Shown here piece after piece: positions 8,226-16,695 of a stretch of DNA of 64,000 nt. Position 1 is the first letter of the stretch; the number at the start of each line of letters is the position of its first letter. Made by a program: the position numbers and the translations under genes. The stretch is from Janthinobacterium sp051380875 (GTDB taxonomy: Bacteria; Pseudomonadota; Gammaproteobacteria; Burkholderiales; Burkholderiaceae_D): NCBI RefSeq assembly GCF_051380875.1, contig NZ_JBNYXW010000019.1, positions 62,001-126,000 of the forward strand, read 5' to 3'. The notes below the pieces were generated by a model that did no database searches, was not told where the DNA came from, and worked only from the letters and a program-made list of their open reading frames with translations.

Positions 8226-9755
8226 ATGGAGGAATTGCTACAGCAACTGCTTTCCAGCCTGAAAGGCATCTGGAAATACCGCTGGCATGCGTTGCTGGTG
8301 GCATGGCTGGTGGCCATTACCGGTTTCATCAAGGTCATCAGCCTGCCCGACGACTATCAAACCAGGGCGCGCGTGTTTGTCGATACGCAAACCATCCTCA
8401 AGCCCTTGCTGTCCGGCATGACCAGCGTGCCCAACGCGGAGCAGCAGGTGGCCATCATGAGCCGCACCCTGCTCAGCCGCCCCAACGTCGAGCGCGTCAT
8501 GCGCATGGTCGACCTCGACCTGGGCTCGAAAACCGTGCGCGAACACGAGGCGCAGCTTGATGAATTGATGGGGCGCATCAAGATTACCGGCACGAATGCC
8601 TTCGACATCTACACCATCAGCTACAGCGGGCGCGACCCGAAACTGGTGCGCGACGTGGTGCAAAGCCTGCTGACCATTTTTGTCGAAGGCAGTTTCCAGG
8701 GCAAGAAAGGCGATTCGCAGAAGGCCGTGCAATTCATCGACGAACAGATCAAGAATTACGAGGACAAGCTCAGCGCGGCGGAAAACCTGGTGAAGGAATT
8801 CAAGCTGCGCAACAACCTGCTGCTGCCGCGCCAGGGCATCGACTATGGCAGCCAGCTGCTGATGTCGTCCGATAGCCTGAACAATGCCAGGCTGGAACTG
8901 CTCGAGGCGGAACAGTCGCGCAAGGCGATCCAGAGCCAGATCGAAGGCGACGAGCCGGTGCTGGACCTGGAACCGAGCGCGGCGGGCATCACCAATCCCG
9001 AGCTCGACGAGCGCATCGCCTCGCTCAACAAGAACCTCGACAGCCTGCGCATGCAATTTACGGAATTGCATCCCGACATCATCGCCTCGAAACGCCTGGT
9101 CGCCCAGCTGGAACAGCGCAAGATAGAGGAAAGCAAGCTCAAGGCGGCGTCCGGCGATCCGGGCAAGAATTACAGCCCCATGCTGCAGCAATTGAAGGTG
9201 GCGCTGACGGATGCGGATGCCAAGGTGGCCGCCATCCGCGCCCGCGTGCAGGAATATGGCGCGCGCAACGCGCGATTGCTGGCGCAAAGCAATGCCGTGC
9301 CCGAGGTGGAGTCGCAACTGGCGCAACTGAACCGCGACTACGTCATCAATAAGGAAAACTATGAAAAGCTGATCGGCCGGCGCGAAGCGGCCAAGCTGTC
9401 GGGCGAACTCAGTTCCACCACCGACATGATGGCCTTCAAGATCATCGATCCGCCCACCGTGCAATACAAGCCCATCGGCCCGAACCGCGCGCTGTTGTTC
9501 AGCGCGGCGCTGGGCGCGGCGCTGGTGGCCGGCATCGCCGCCGCCCTCCTGATCAGCCAGGTACGCCCCACCTTCCTCAGCCCGGCCGAACTGCGCGATG
9601 CCACCGGCTTGAACGTGCTAGGCACGGTATCGATGAACTGGACCGCGCTGCAGCAGGTGCGCCGGCGCCGCGCCCGCTACGCCTTCGGCGCCTGCCTGGG
9701 CAGCCTGTTCGTGCTGTACGGCGGCATCATGACGGCCGTGCAGCTCAAATTCTAG
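8226..9755 (+). CDS. XrtA-system chain length determinant protein (Wzz/GumC-like)
   Basis: The product has 509 residues with the polysaccharide co-polymerase architecture. A transmembrane segment at about 17-36 is followed by a periplasmic Wzz domain (DDYQTRARVFVDTQTIL), a long coiled-coil region at about 170-395, and C-terminal membrane segments at about 425-445 and 485-503, with a Pro-rich KIIDPPTVQYKPIGPN motif before the first of these. It lacks a kinase domain; the kinase is the next gene. The pair would set chain length and couple the inner membrane to the export lipoprotein. The ATG at 8226 has AAGGAAG at good spacing, whereas the in-frame upstream extension does not look coding. Confidence 0.88.
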   Translation: MEELLQQLLSSLKGIWKYRWHALLVAWLVAITGFIKVISLPDDYQTRARVFVDTQTILKPLLSGMTSVPNAEQQVAIMSRTLLSRPNVERVMRMVDLDLGSKTVREHEAQLDELMGRIKITGTNAFDIYTISYSGRDPKLVRDVVQSLLTIFVEGSFQGKKGDSQKAVQFIDEQIKNYEDKLSAAENLVKEFKLRNNLLLPRQGIDYGSQLLMSSDSLNNARLELLEAEQSRKAIQSQIEGDEPVLDLEPSAAGITNPELDERIASLNKNLDSLRMQFTELHPDIIASKRLVAQLEQRKIEESKLKAASGDPGKNYSPMLQQLKVALTDADAKVAAIRARVQEYGARNARLLAQSNAVPEVESQLAQLNRDYVINKENYEKLIGRREAAKLSGELSSTTDMMAFKIIDPPTVQYKPIGPNRALLFSAALGAALVAGIAAALLISQVRPTFLSPAELRDATGLNVLGTVSMNWTALQQVRRRRARYAFGACLGSLFVLYGGIMTAVQLKF

Positions 9756-9775
9756 ACCACGCCACGGGAGCGACG

Positions 9776-10627
9776 ATGAGCAGCAAGGACAGTCTTAACG
9801 GCATGCAGGAGCCGCACATCCTGGGCGTGGCCGAGAGCGGCGTACATTACGCTGCCGGGGACCAGGGCGCAGCGGCTGCGCTGGCAGCGGCGCAACTGTC
9901 GCCGCGTTACCGGGAACTGAACCTGGCCCGGCTGCAGGAGCAAGGCATGCTGACGCACGACGGCGGGCGCAGCGGCGTGGCCGAAGATTTCCGCATCATC
10001 AAGCGCCCGCTGCTGCGCCAGGCGCGCGCCAGCGGCAGCGATGCCGTCCGCCACGGCAACCTGATCGTCGTCACCAGCGCCATGCCCGGCGAAGGCAAAA
10101 CGTACTGCGCCGTCAACCTGGCCATGAGCATCGCCATGGAAATGGACATCACGGTGCTACTGGTGGACGCCGACGTGGCGCGCCCGTCCGTGCTGAAAGT
10201 GCTGGGCCTGGCGCCGGAGCCGGGCCTGATGGACGTGCTGCTCGACCCGCAGCTGGCCATGGCGGACGTGATCCTGAAGACCAACGTGGCCAACCTGAGC
10301 ATCTTGCCGGCCGGGCGCAGCAACAGGCATGCGACGGAATTGCTGGCCAGCCGCGCCATGAGCCGCCTGCTGGCCGAGATCGCCAGCCGCTACGCCGACC
10401 GCATCGTCGTCTTCGACTCGCCGCCGCTGCTCATCACCAGCGAAGCCCACGCGCTGGTGGGGCAGATGGGGCAAGTGGTGATGGTGGTGGAAGCGGAAAC
10501 GACGACCCAGCACGCGGTCAAGGAAGCGCTGCGCCAGATCGAAGCGTGCGAACACATTCATTTGATCTATAACAAGACCAAATCGTTCCCCGGCAACGAG
10601 TATTATGGCTACGGCAATTACGACTAG
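9776..10627 (+). CDS. XrtA-associated tyrosine autokinase (BY-kinase, CpsD/Wzc-cytoplasmic type)
   Basis: The product has 283 residues. Walker A is SAMPGEGKT (101-109), Walker A' is LLVDADVARP (about 128-137) and Walker B is IVVFDSPP (about 210-217), the signature set of bacterial tyrosine kinases. The C-terminus is a short tyrosine cluster (Tyr276, 277, 279 and 282), the usual autophosphorylation tail. It is expected to work with the chain-length protein just upstream (20 bp gap) to control EPS polymerisation and export by cycling phosphorylation. The first 70 or so residues are Ala/Gln-rich and variable. The tail codons overlap the start of the next gene in another frame, so the tyrosine tail and the next gene's signal peptide start share DNA. 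Confidence 0.88.
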   Translation: MSSKDSLNGMQEPHILGVAESGVHYAAGDQGAAAALAAAQLSPRYRELNLARLQEQGMLTHDGGRSGVAEDFRIIKRPLLRQARASGSDAVRHGNLIVVTSAMPGEGKTYCAVNLAMSIAMEMDITVLLVDADVARPSVLKVLGLAPEPGLMDVLLDPQLAMADVILKTNVANLSILPAGRSNRHATELLASRAMSRLLAEIASRYADRIVVFDSPPLLITSEAHALVGQMGQVVMVVEAETTTQHAVKEALRQIEACEHIHLIYNKTKSFPGNEYYGYGNYD

Positions 10628-12176
10628 CGGCCGCGCGCCGCCGCTGTTGTCACCGCTGTTGTCACCGCTGTTGCCACGCCTGTTGCCGCTGCTGCTGTCA
10701 TTGCTGCTGCCCGTGCCGGCCTTTGCTGTCGACTGGCTGGTGCAGCCCTCGATGCGGGTGCGCGAAACGTACACCGACAACGCCCTGCGCACCCCAGGCA
10801 GCCAGCAGCAGTCTGACTTCATCACGGAAATCGCGCCCGCCATCGCCCTCATCGGCAGCGGCCCACGCCTGCACGTGCACCTCGACTACAGCTGGCACAA
10901 GTTCCTGTATGCGCGGCGGGCCGATACGGAGCAGCATCAATTGCGCGCCGCAGGCGAGGCCGAACTGGTCAAGGACTGGTTCCATGTCGATGCGGCCGCC
11001 AGCGTCAGCCGGCACAGCATTTCGCCATTCGGCCCGCAAGTGATCGATGCGCTGCCCGGCAACAGCAACGAGAGCACGCTGCGCACCACCAGCATCAGCC
11101 CCTACCTGCGCCACCGTTTTCGCGGCCTGGCGACGGCCGAGCTGCGCTATACGCGCAATAGCATGGCCAGCGGCGGCGAGCTGCGGTCCATGCACAGCGA
11201 TACAGTGGCGCTGCTGCTGAGCGGCGAACCGCACGGCGGCGGCTGGACCTGGAACGCCAGCCACGACGCGCGCCGCACGCAGGACAGCAAGCTGGCGCCG
11301 CTGCGCATGCAGCGCAGCAGCGTGGGCTTGCGCTACCCGTTCAGCAGCAAATGGTCGGCCACGGCCAGTGGCGGCATGGAGAAGGAAGGCTATGAGTCGA
11401 CTACGGGCCAGGCGCCGCAAGGGCGCTTCTGGTCGCTGGGCGGCGTATGGACGCCGTCGCCGCGCACCAGCGTCGCCTTCAGCGCGGGCAAGCGTTTCTT
11501 TGGCAACACGTACAGCCTGGACGCCCATTTCCTGCAGCGCCAGACCAACTGGCAACTGAACTACAGCGAAAACATCACCAGCATGCCCGCGCAATTGCTG
11601 CGCCTGGGCGAGCGCGATGCGGCCAGCCTGCTCGATCAATTGTGGCGCAGCGCCTTCCCCAACGCCCTGGAACGGGGCCTGCGCATCGACGCGTTCCTGC
11701 GCGACGCCAACGGCCTGGGGCCGGAACTGGGCGCCCTCAATTACTTCAGCCACCGCTATTTCCTGCAAAAACAAGTCAAATTGACGATGGCGCGGGCGAC
11801 GGCAAAAAGCACGCTGATCGCCGGCCTGAGCGCCGTCGACCGCACGGCGCAGACCAGCAGCGGCATCGACAGCGCCTTGCTGCCGGGCCTGGACTTCGGC
11901 AGCGAAGAGCGCACGCGCCAGGTGGCCGGCAACCTGGGCTGGAGCTGGCAGGCATCCTCGCGCAGCAGCCTCAATCTGAATGCCGGCTACGCCAGCGTGC
12001 GCTCGCTGAGCGTGCCCCGGCGTGACGGCAACGCCACCGTCACGGCCGGCTACAGCCGCATCATGCAGCGCAAGATGACGGCCAGCATCGACCTGCGCCA
12101 CACACGCCACACCAGTACGCGCGGCGGCAATTACCGCGAAAACAGCGTCAGCGCCACGCTCAACATGCAATTTTAA
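10605..12176 (+). CDS. PEP-CTERM system-associated outer-membrane beta-barrel protein
   Basis: The product has 523 residues with a long signal peptide ending AFA-VDW (about 41/42). The mature part has alternating hydrophobic/polar strands with aromatic girdles (for example RYTRNSMASGG, NWQLNYSENI) and ends in ATLNMQF, a terminal-Phe outer-membrane signature. It fits the large outer-membrane family of exosortase EPS loci, a likely porin- or capsule-assembly-like exit component. The start overlaps the kinase gene by 23 bp. The signal peptide is partly encoded by a 12-bp tandem repeat. GGAGG shortly after the stop serves the next gene. Confidence 0.8.
   Translation: MATAITTSGRAPPLLSPLLSPLLPRLLPLLLSLLLPVPAFAVDWLVQPSMRVRETYTDNALRTPGSQQQSDFITEIAPAIALIGSGPRLHVHLDYSWHKFLYARRADTEQHQLRAAGEAELVKDWFHVDAAASVSRHSISPFGPQVIDALPGNSNESTLRTTSISPYLRHRFRGLATAELRYTRNSMASGGELRSMHSDTVALLLSGEPHGGGWTWNASHDARRTQDSKLAPLRMQRSSVGLRYPFSSKWSATASGGMEKEGYESTTGQAPQGRFWSLGGVWTPSPRTSVAFSAGKRFFGNTYSLDAHFLQRQTNWQLNYSENITSMPAQLLRLGERDAASLLDQLWRSAFPNALERGLRIDAFLRDANGLGPELGALNYFSHRYFLQKQVKLTMARATAKSTLIAGLSAVDRTAQTSSGIDSALLPGLDFGSEERTRQVAGNLGWSWQASSRSSLNLNAGYASVRSLSVPRRDGNATVTAGYSRIMQRKMTASIDLRHTRHTSTRGGNYRENSVSATLNMQF
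10641..10676 (+). repeat. Three near-perfect 12-bp tandem repeats in the signal peptide
   Basis: CCGCTGTTGTCA occurs twice, then CCGCTGTTGCCA, and a degenerate fourth unit follows. They encode LLSPLLSPLLPRLLP in the hydrophobic core of the outer-membrane protein signal peptide. The unit is a multiple of three, so copy-number change would keep the frame. Confidence 0.8.
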
Positions 12177-12188
12177 GGAGGCCGCAGC

Positions 12189-13373
12189 ATGCCCGACCCA
12201 GCGATTGTGCCCATCTCTCCCACCTTGCCCACCTTGCCCGCCCCGCCCGCGCACCTGCTGTGCGTGGTGGCCGCGCGCCCCAACCTGATGAAGATGGCAC
12301 CCATCCTGGCCGCTCTGGCGCGCCAGGCACCCACGCTGCGCGTGACTTTATTGCATACAGGGCAACATTACGACCCGGCCATGAGCGGCCAAGTGTTTGC
12401 CGACCTGGGCATGCGCGCGCCCGACATCGCACTGGGCGTCGGTTCCGGCAACCACGCGCAGCAGACGGCCGAGATCATGCGCCGTTTTGACGCCGTGCTG
12501 GGCGAACTGCAGCCCGCGCCCGGCGCCGTGCTGGTGGTGGGCGATGTCAACTCCACCCTGGCCTGCGCTCTGGTGGCGGCCAAGCGGGGTACGCCCGTGA
12601 TCCACGTCGAGGCGGGCTTGCGCAGCGGCGACCGGCGCATGCCCGAGGAAATCAACCGCGTGCTGACCGATCAGTTGTCCGACCTGCTGTTGACGAGCGA
12701 AGAAGGCGCGCGCGCCAACCTGCTGCGCGAAGGCATCGCGCCCGAGCGCATCCATTTTACGGGCAATGTCATGATCGACAGCCTGCGGCAGCAATTGCCG
12801 CGCGCCACGCCGCCCGCCGCCACCCTGCGCACCCACGGCCACGCCTGCCCGGGCGCGTATGGCTTGCTGACCCTGCACCGGCCGTCGAACGTGGATGATG
12901 GTGCCCAGCTGGCGGCCCTGCTGCAGGCGCTGGGGCAACTGTCGAGCCAGCTGCCGCTGCTGTTTCCCGTCCACCCGCGCACCCGGGCCAGCTTGCGCCA
13001 GGCGGGCCTGGAAAGCTTGCTGGCGCGCCACGCCATTACGTGTTTGCCGCCGCTGGGCTACCTGGAAATGCTGGGGCTGATGCAGGCGGCGCGCCTGGTG
13101 CTGACCGATTCGGGCGGCATCCAGGAAGAAAGCACGGCGCTTGGCGTGCCGTGCCTGACCCTGCGCGACAATACCGAGCGGCCCGTTACCGTGGCCGAGG
13201 GCACGAACACCATCGCCGGCACGGACCCGGCCACCATCGTGGCGCTGGCGCGCGCCATCCTGGACACTGGCGGCAAGCGCGGCCGCATTCCGCCGCTGTG
13301 GGACGGCCATGCGGCCGAGCGCATCGCCGCTGCCATCGTGCCCTGGCTGGCCGCGCGCCGGGCGCTGCCATGA
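12189..13373 (+). CDS. wecB: UDP-N-acetylglucosamine 2-epimerase (non-hydrolysing)
   Basis: The product has 394 residues. It interconverts UDP-GlcNAc and UDP-ManNAc in the cytoplasm to supply ManNAc-type sugars for the EPS. Family motifs visible in order are ARPNLMKMAP, HTGQHYD, HVEAGLRSGD, MPEEINR, LTLHRPSN, PVHPRT, TDSGGIQEES and RDNTERP. The first 24 residues are a Pro-rich extension (PTLPTLPAPPA) not needed by the fold. AAGGAGG lies upstream. The stop overlaps the next start (ATGA). The enzyme sits inside the XrtA operon, so it is likely dedicated to this polysaccharide. Confidence 0.88.
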   Translation: MPDPAIVPISPTLPTLPAPPAHLLCVVAARPNLMKMAPILAALARQAPTLRVTLLHTGQHYDPAMSGQVFADLGMRAPDIALGVGSGNHAQQTAEIMRRFDAVLGELQPAPGAVLVVGDVNSTLACALVAAKRGTPVIHVEAGLRSGDRRMPEEINRVLTDQLSDLLLTSEEGARANLLREGIAPERIHFTGNVMIDSLRQQLPRATPPAATLRTHGHACPGAYGLLTLHRPSNVDDGAQLAALLQALGQLSSQLPLLFPVHPRTRASLRQAGLESLLARHAITCLPPLGYLEMLGLMQAARLVLTDSGGIQEESTALGVPCLTLRDNTERPVTVAEGTNTIAGTDPATIVALARAILDTGGKRGRIPPLWDGHAAERIAAAIVPWLAARRALP

Positions 13374-14245
13374 TGACGCCTCTGCAGGCGCGGGGGGAGG
13401 GGCAGGTACAGCTGCGCAACGCGCTGACCGTCGATGTCGAGGATTATTTCCAGGTTTCCGCCTTTGCGCCGCACATCGCGCGCGCCGACTGGCCGCACCT
13501 CGAATGCAGGATAGAGGCGAATATCGAGCGCATCCTGCTGCTGCTGGAAGCGCGCCGCATCCACGCCACCTTCTTTACCCTGGGCTGGATCGCCGAGCGT
13601 TATCCCACCCTGCTGCGCCGCGTGGCGCAAGCCGGGCACGAGGTGGCCAGCCACGGCTACGCCCACTTGCGCGCCAGCGAGCAGTCGCCACGCCAGTTCG
13701 CCGACGACGTGCGCCACAGCAAGACTATCCTGGAACAATTGACGGGGCACGCCGTGCTGGGCTACCGCGCGCCCAGTTTTTCCATCGGCGCGGCCAATCT
13801 GTGGGCCTTCGATGTGCTGCAGGAAGCGGGCTACCGCTACAGTTCCAGCATCTACCCGATCCGCCACGACCATTACGGCATGCCCGATGCGCCCCGCTTC
13901 GCCTGGCGCCCGCGCGGCCCGCAAGGCGTGCTCGAATTGCCCGTCAGCACCGTGCGCGTACGCGGACGCAACTGGCCGGCGGGCGGCGGCGGCTATTTTC
14001 GCCTCTTGCCGTATCCACTGTCGCGCTGGCTTTTGCGGCGTATCAATTCGCTCGACGGGCAAGCTGGCATATTCTATTTTCATCCCTGGGAACTCGATCC
14101 TGGCCAGCCGCGCCCGCCAGGCCTGAGCGCCAGGACGCGCTTTCGCCACTACCTGAACCTGGGGCGCATGGAAGCGCGGCTGGTGCGCCTGACGCGCGAC
14201 TTCGCCTGGGACCGCATGGACCGCATTTTTCTTGAGAGCACATGA
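13370..14245 (+). CDS. XrtA-system polysaccharide deacetylase (NodB domain)
   Basis: The product has 291 residues. The NodB-homology motifs are TVDVEDYFQV (catalytic Asp pair, about 18-27), ATFFTLGW, HEVASHGYAH (metal-binding HxxxH, about 90-95) and GYRAPSFS. The C-terminal FYFHPWELDP carries the last conserved His. It should remove N-acetyl groups from amino sugars of the EPS or its precursor. No signal peptide is visible, in keeping with this exosortase-associated subfamily, so the compartment is unclear. It has ATGA overlaps at both ends with the epimerase and the FemAB gene. Confidence 0.87.
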   Translation: MMTPLQARGEGQVQLRNALTVDVEDYFQVSAFAPHIARADWPHLECRIEANIERILLLLEARRIHATFFTLGWIAERYPTLLRRVAQAGHEVASHGYAHLRASEQSPRQFADDVRHSKTILEQLTGHAVLGYRAPSFSIGAANLWAFDVLQEAGYRYSSSIYPIRHDHYGMPDAPRFAWRPRGPQGVLELPVSTVRVRGRNWPAGGGGYFRLLPYPLSRWLLRRINSLDGQAGIFYFHPWELDPGQPRPPGLSARTRFRHYLNLGRMEARLVRLTRDFAWDRMDRIFLEST

Positions 14246-15354
14246 TGCACATGATGCACGAGGCCAGCCTTCCTCTCGACCGCCCGCCGCGGCCCGTCGC
14301 CACGGCGCCGCGCCCGGGCGCCATCAGCGTCCTGCAATTGCAGCAGCACGACCATGCGCGCTGGGATGCGTTTGTCCTGGCGTGCCCGGACGCGACCTTC
14401 TTTCACCGCGCCGGCTGGCATACCATCCTGCAGCAAGGTTTCGGCCACGACAGTTATTTCCTGTACGCCGAGCAGGACGGGCGCATTGCCGGCGTGCTGC
14501 CGCTGGCGCATCTGCGCAGCCGCCTGTTCGGCTCCGCGCTGGTCTCGCTGCCATTTTGCGTGTATGGCGGCATCGCCGGCGGCAGTGCTGCGGTGCGCCA
14601 GGCGCTCGATGAGGCGGCGCAGGCGCTGGCGCGGCGCCTCGGCGTGGGCCACCTGGAATACCGCTGGCGCGAAGAACAGGACATCGACGCTGCGCGCTGG
14701 CTGCACAGACCCCTGTATGCGACGTTTCGCCGCCCGCTGCACGCAGACGCCGAACAGAATCTGCTGGCGATTCCCCGCAAGCAGCGCGCCGTGGTGCGCA
14801 AGGGCATCGCCAACGGCTTGCACAGCGCCATCGATGTCGACCTCGGCCGTTTTTATCCCATCTATGCAGCCAGCGTCCACCGGCTGGGCACGCCCGTCTT
14901 CGCGCGCCGCCATTTCGCCCTGCTGCGCACGGTGTTTGGCGCCGATTGCGAGATTCTCAGCGTGTATCAGGGCGGGCAAGTGCAGGCCAGCGTATTGACG
15001 TTTTATTTCCGCGATGAAGTCTTGCCCTATTACGGCGGCGGCAGCGTGCTGGCGCGCAGCTCGGGCGCGAACGACTTCATGTACTGGGAAGTGATGCGCC
15101 GCGCCGGGGCGCGCGGCTGCCGCCAGTTCGATTTCGGCCGCAGCAAGCTGGGCACGGGCGCCTACGACTTCAAGAAAAACTGGGGCTTCACGCCGCAGCC
15201 CCTGCCCTACGCTTATCAATTAGTGCGCGCCAGCAGGCTGCCCGAGGTCCATCCCTCCAATCCAAAATACGCGCTGTCGATCCGCGCCTGGCGCCGCCTG
15301 CCGCTGCCGCTGGCCAACTTTCTGGGGCCGCATATCGTGCGGCAGCTGGGCTAA
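14242..15354 (+). CDS. FemAB-family XrtA/PEP-CTERM system-associated protein
   Basis: The product has 370 residues and a FemAB/GNAT-like fold: FFHRAGWHTIL near 55, the Arg/Lys-rich IPRKQRAVVRKGI, and the conserved YWEVMRRAGARGCRQFDFGRSK stretch near 275-295. FemAB enzymes transfer amino acids from aminoacyl-tRNA to a lipid-linked sugar-peptide. In exosortase loci the substrate is unknown and aminoacylation of the EPS is a reasonable guess. The protein begins MMHMMHEAS, and the first ATG overlaps the upstream stop by 4 bp. A 15-bp gap separates it from the next gene. Confidence 0.85.
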   Translation: MMHMMHEASLPLDRPPRPVATAPRPGAISVLQLQQHDHARWDAFVLACPDATFFHRAGWHTILQQGFGHDSYFLYAEQDGRIAGVLPLAHLRSRLFGSALVSLPFCVYGGIAGGSAAVRQALDEAAQALARRLGVGHLEYRWREEQDIDAARWLHRPLYATFRRPLHADAEQNLLAIPRKQRAVVRKGIANGLHSAIDVDLGRFYPIYAASVHRLGTPVFARRHFALLRTVFGADCEILSVYQGGQVQASVLTFYFRDEVLPYYGGGSVLARSSGANDFMYWEVMRRAGARGCRQFDFGRSKLGTGAYDFKKNWGFTPQPLPYAYQLVRASRLPEVHPSNPKYALSIRAWRRLPLPLANFLGPHIVRQLG

Positions 15355-15369
15355 GCAACTGGGCACACT

Positions 15370-16695
15370 ATGCGCGAACTCCTTTACCTTACGCACCGCC
15401 TGCCGTATCCGCCCAACAAGGGCGACAAGATACGCTCGTGGCACATGCTGCAATACCTGAGCCGGCATTTCCGCGTCCACCTGGGCTGCTTCATCGACGA
15501 TGACGACGACTTGCAGCACACGACAACGGTGGCCGCCCTGTGCGCCAGCACGCGCTTCATCGGCCTGCAGCGGGGTGCGGCCCGCTGGCGCGCGGCGCAG
15601 GCGCTGCTGTCGCGCCAGTCGATGAGCGTGCAGTACTACCGCGACGCACGTCTGCTGCAATGGGTCGCTGGCGTGCTCTCTGGCGGCAAGGTGCGCCACG
15701 CGCTGGCCTATTCCGGGCCCATGGCGCAGTACCTCGACGGCGGCGCGGGCTGCCCGCTGCACCGCGTGATCGACTTTGTCGATGTCGATTCGGACAAGTG
15801 GCGCCAGTATGGCGACAGCAAGCCCTGGCCCATGTCGCAGCTGTACCGGCGCGAAGCGCGGCTGCTGCTGCAGTACGAACGCCATATCGCCCAGCAGTTC
15901 ACGGCCGCCAGCTTCGTCTCGCCGGCCGAGGCGGCCCTGTTCCGCCAGTGCGCCCCCATGGCGCGCCGCAAGACGGGGCATTTCAGCAACGGCGTCGATG
16001 CCGATTATTTTGCACCAGAGGCCGCTGGGGCGCCAGCCGGCCCGTATGCGCCCGGCGCGCAAGTGCTGGTATTTACGGGCGCCATGGATTACTGGCCGAA
16101 TATCGACGCCGTGCAATGGTTCGTGCGCCGGGTCTGGCCGGCCCTGAGGCGCCAGTTTCCGCAACTGCAGTTCTATATTGTCGGCAGCGGCCCCACGGCC
16201 GCCGTGACGGCGCTGGCCCGCGTGGCCGGCGTGACGGTGACGGGCAAGGTGCCCGACATCCGCCCTTACCTGGCGGGCGCGGCACTGGCCGTGGCGCCCC
16301 TGCGCATCGCGCGCGGCGTGCAAAACAAGGTGCTCGAAGCGATGGCGATGGGCAAAATCGTGCTGGCCACGCCGCAGGCACTCGAAGGTATCGCCGCCCA
16401 GCCCGGACTGGAACTGCTGCTGGCGCGCAACGATGCGGAATTCATCCACCACGCGGCGCGCGTGCTGCGCAATCTGCACGGCGCCAACGGCGGCAATGGC
16501 GACTGTGGCAGCGCCGGCCATGCCGCTGGCAGCGCGGCCATCGGCATGGCGGCGCGCCAGCTGGTCTTGCAAGACTATGACTGGGAGAAAAACTTGCAGG
16601 CACTGGGCGCCATGCTGGGCTTGCCAGCAGACGCGGGCGCAGGCATCAGCCGCACTGCCGCCATGCAGCAGGCCTCGCGGGAACCGTCCACATGA
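15370..16695 (+). CDS. XrtA-system GT4-type glycosyltransferase (TIGR03087-like)
   Basis: The product has 441 residues, starting RELLYLTHRLPYPPNKGDKIRSW, the characteristic N-terminus of this exosortase-associated glycosyltransferase. The C-terminal GT-B half has VFTGAMDYWPN, GKVPDIRPYLAGA and GVQNKVLEAMAMGKIVLATPQALEG (donor-binding E..A loop). It adds one sugar of the repeat unit on the cytoplasmic face; donor and acceptor are unknown. A Gly/Ala/Asn-rich loop (NGGNGDCGSAGHAAGSAA) at about 377-395 looks like a low-complexity insertion. It overlaps the exosortase start by 4 bp. Confidence 0.85.
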   Translation: MRELLYLTHRLPYPPNKGDKIRSWHMLQYLSRHFRVHLGCFIDDDDDLQHTTTVAALCASTRFIGLQRGAARWRAAQALLSRQSMSVQYYRDARLLQWVAGVLSGGKVRHALAYSGPMAQYLDGGAGCPLHRVIDFVDVDSDKWRQYGDSKPWPMSQLYRREARLLLQYERHIAQQFTAASFVSPAEAALFRQCAPMARRKTGHFSNGVDADYFAPEAAGAPAGPYAPGAQVLVFTGAMDYWPNIDAVQWFVRRVWPALRRQFPQLQFYIVGSGPTAAVTALARVAGVTVTGKVPDIRPYLAGAALAVAPLRIARGVQNKVLEAMAMGKIVLATPQALEGIAAQPGLELLLARNDAEFIHHAARVLRNLHGANGGNGDCGSAGHAAGSAAIGMAARQLVLQDYDWEKNLQALGAMLGLPADAGAGISRTAAMQQASREPST

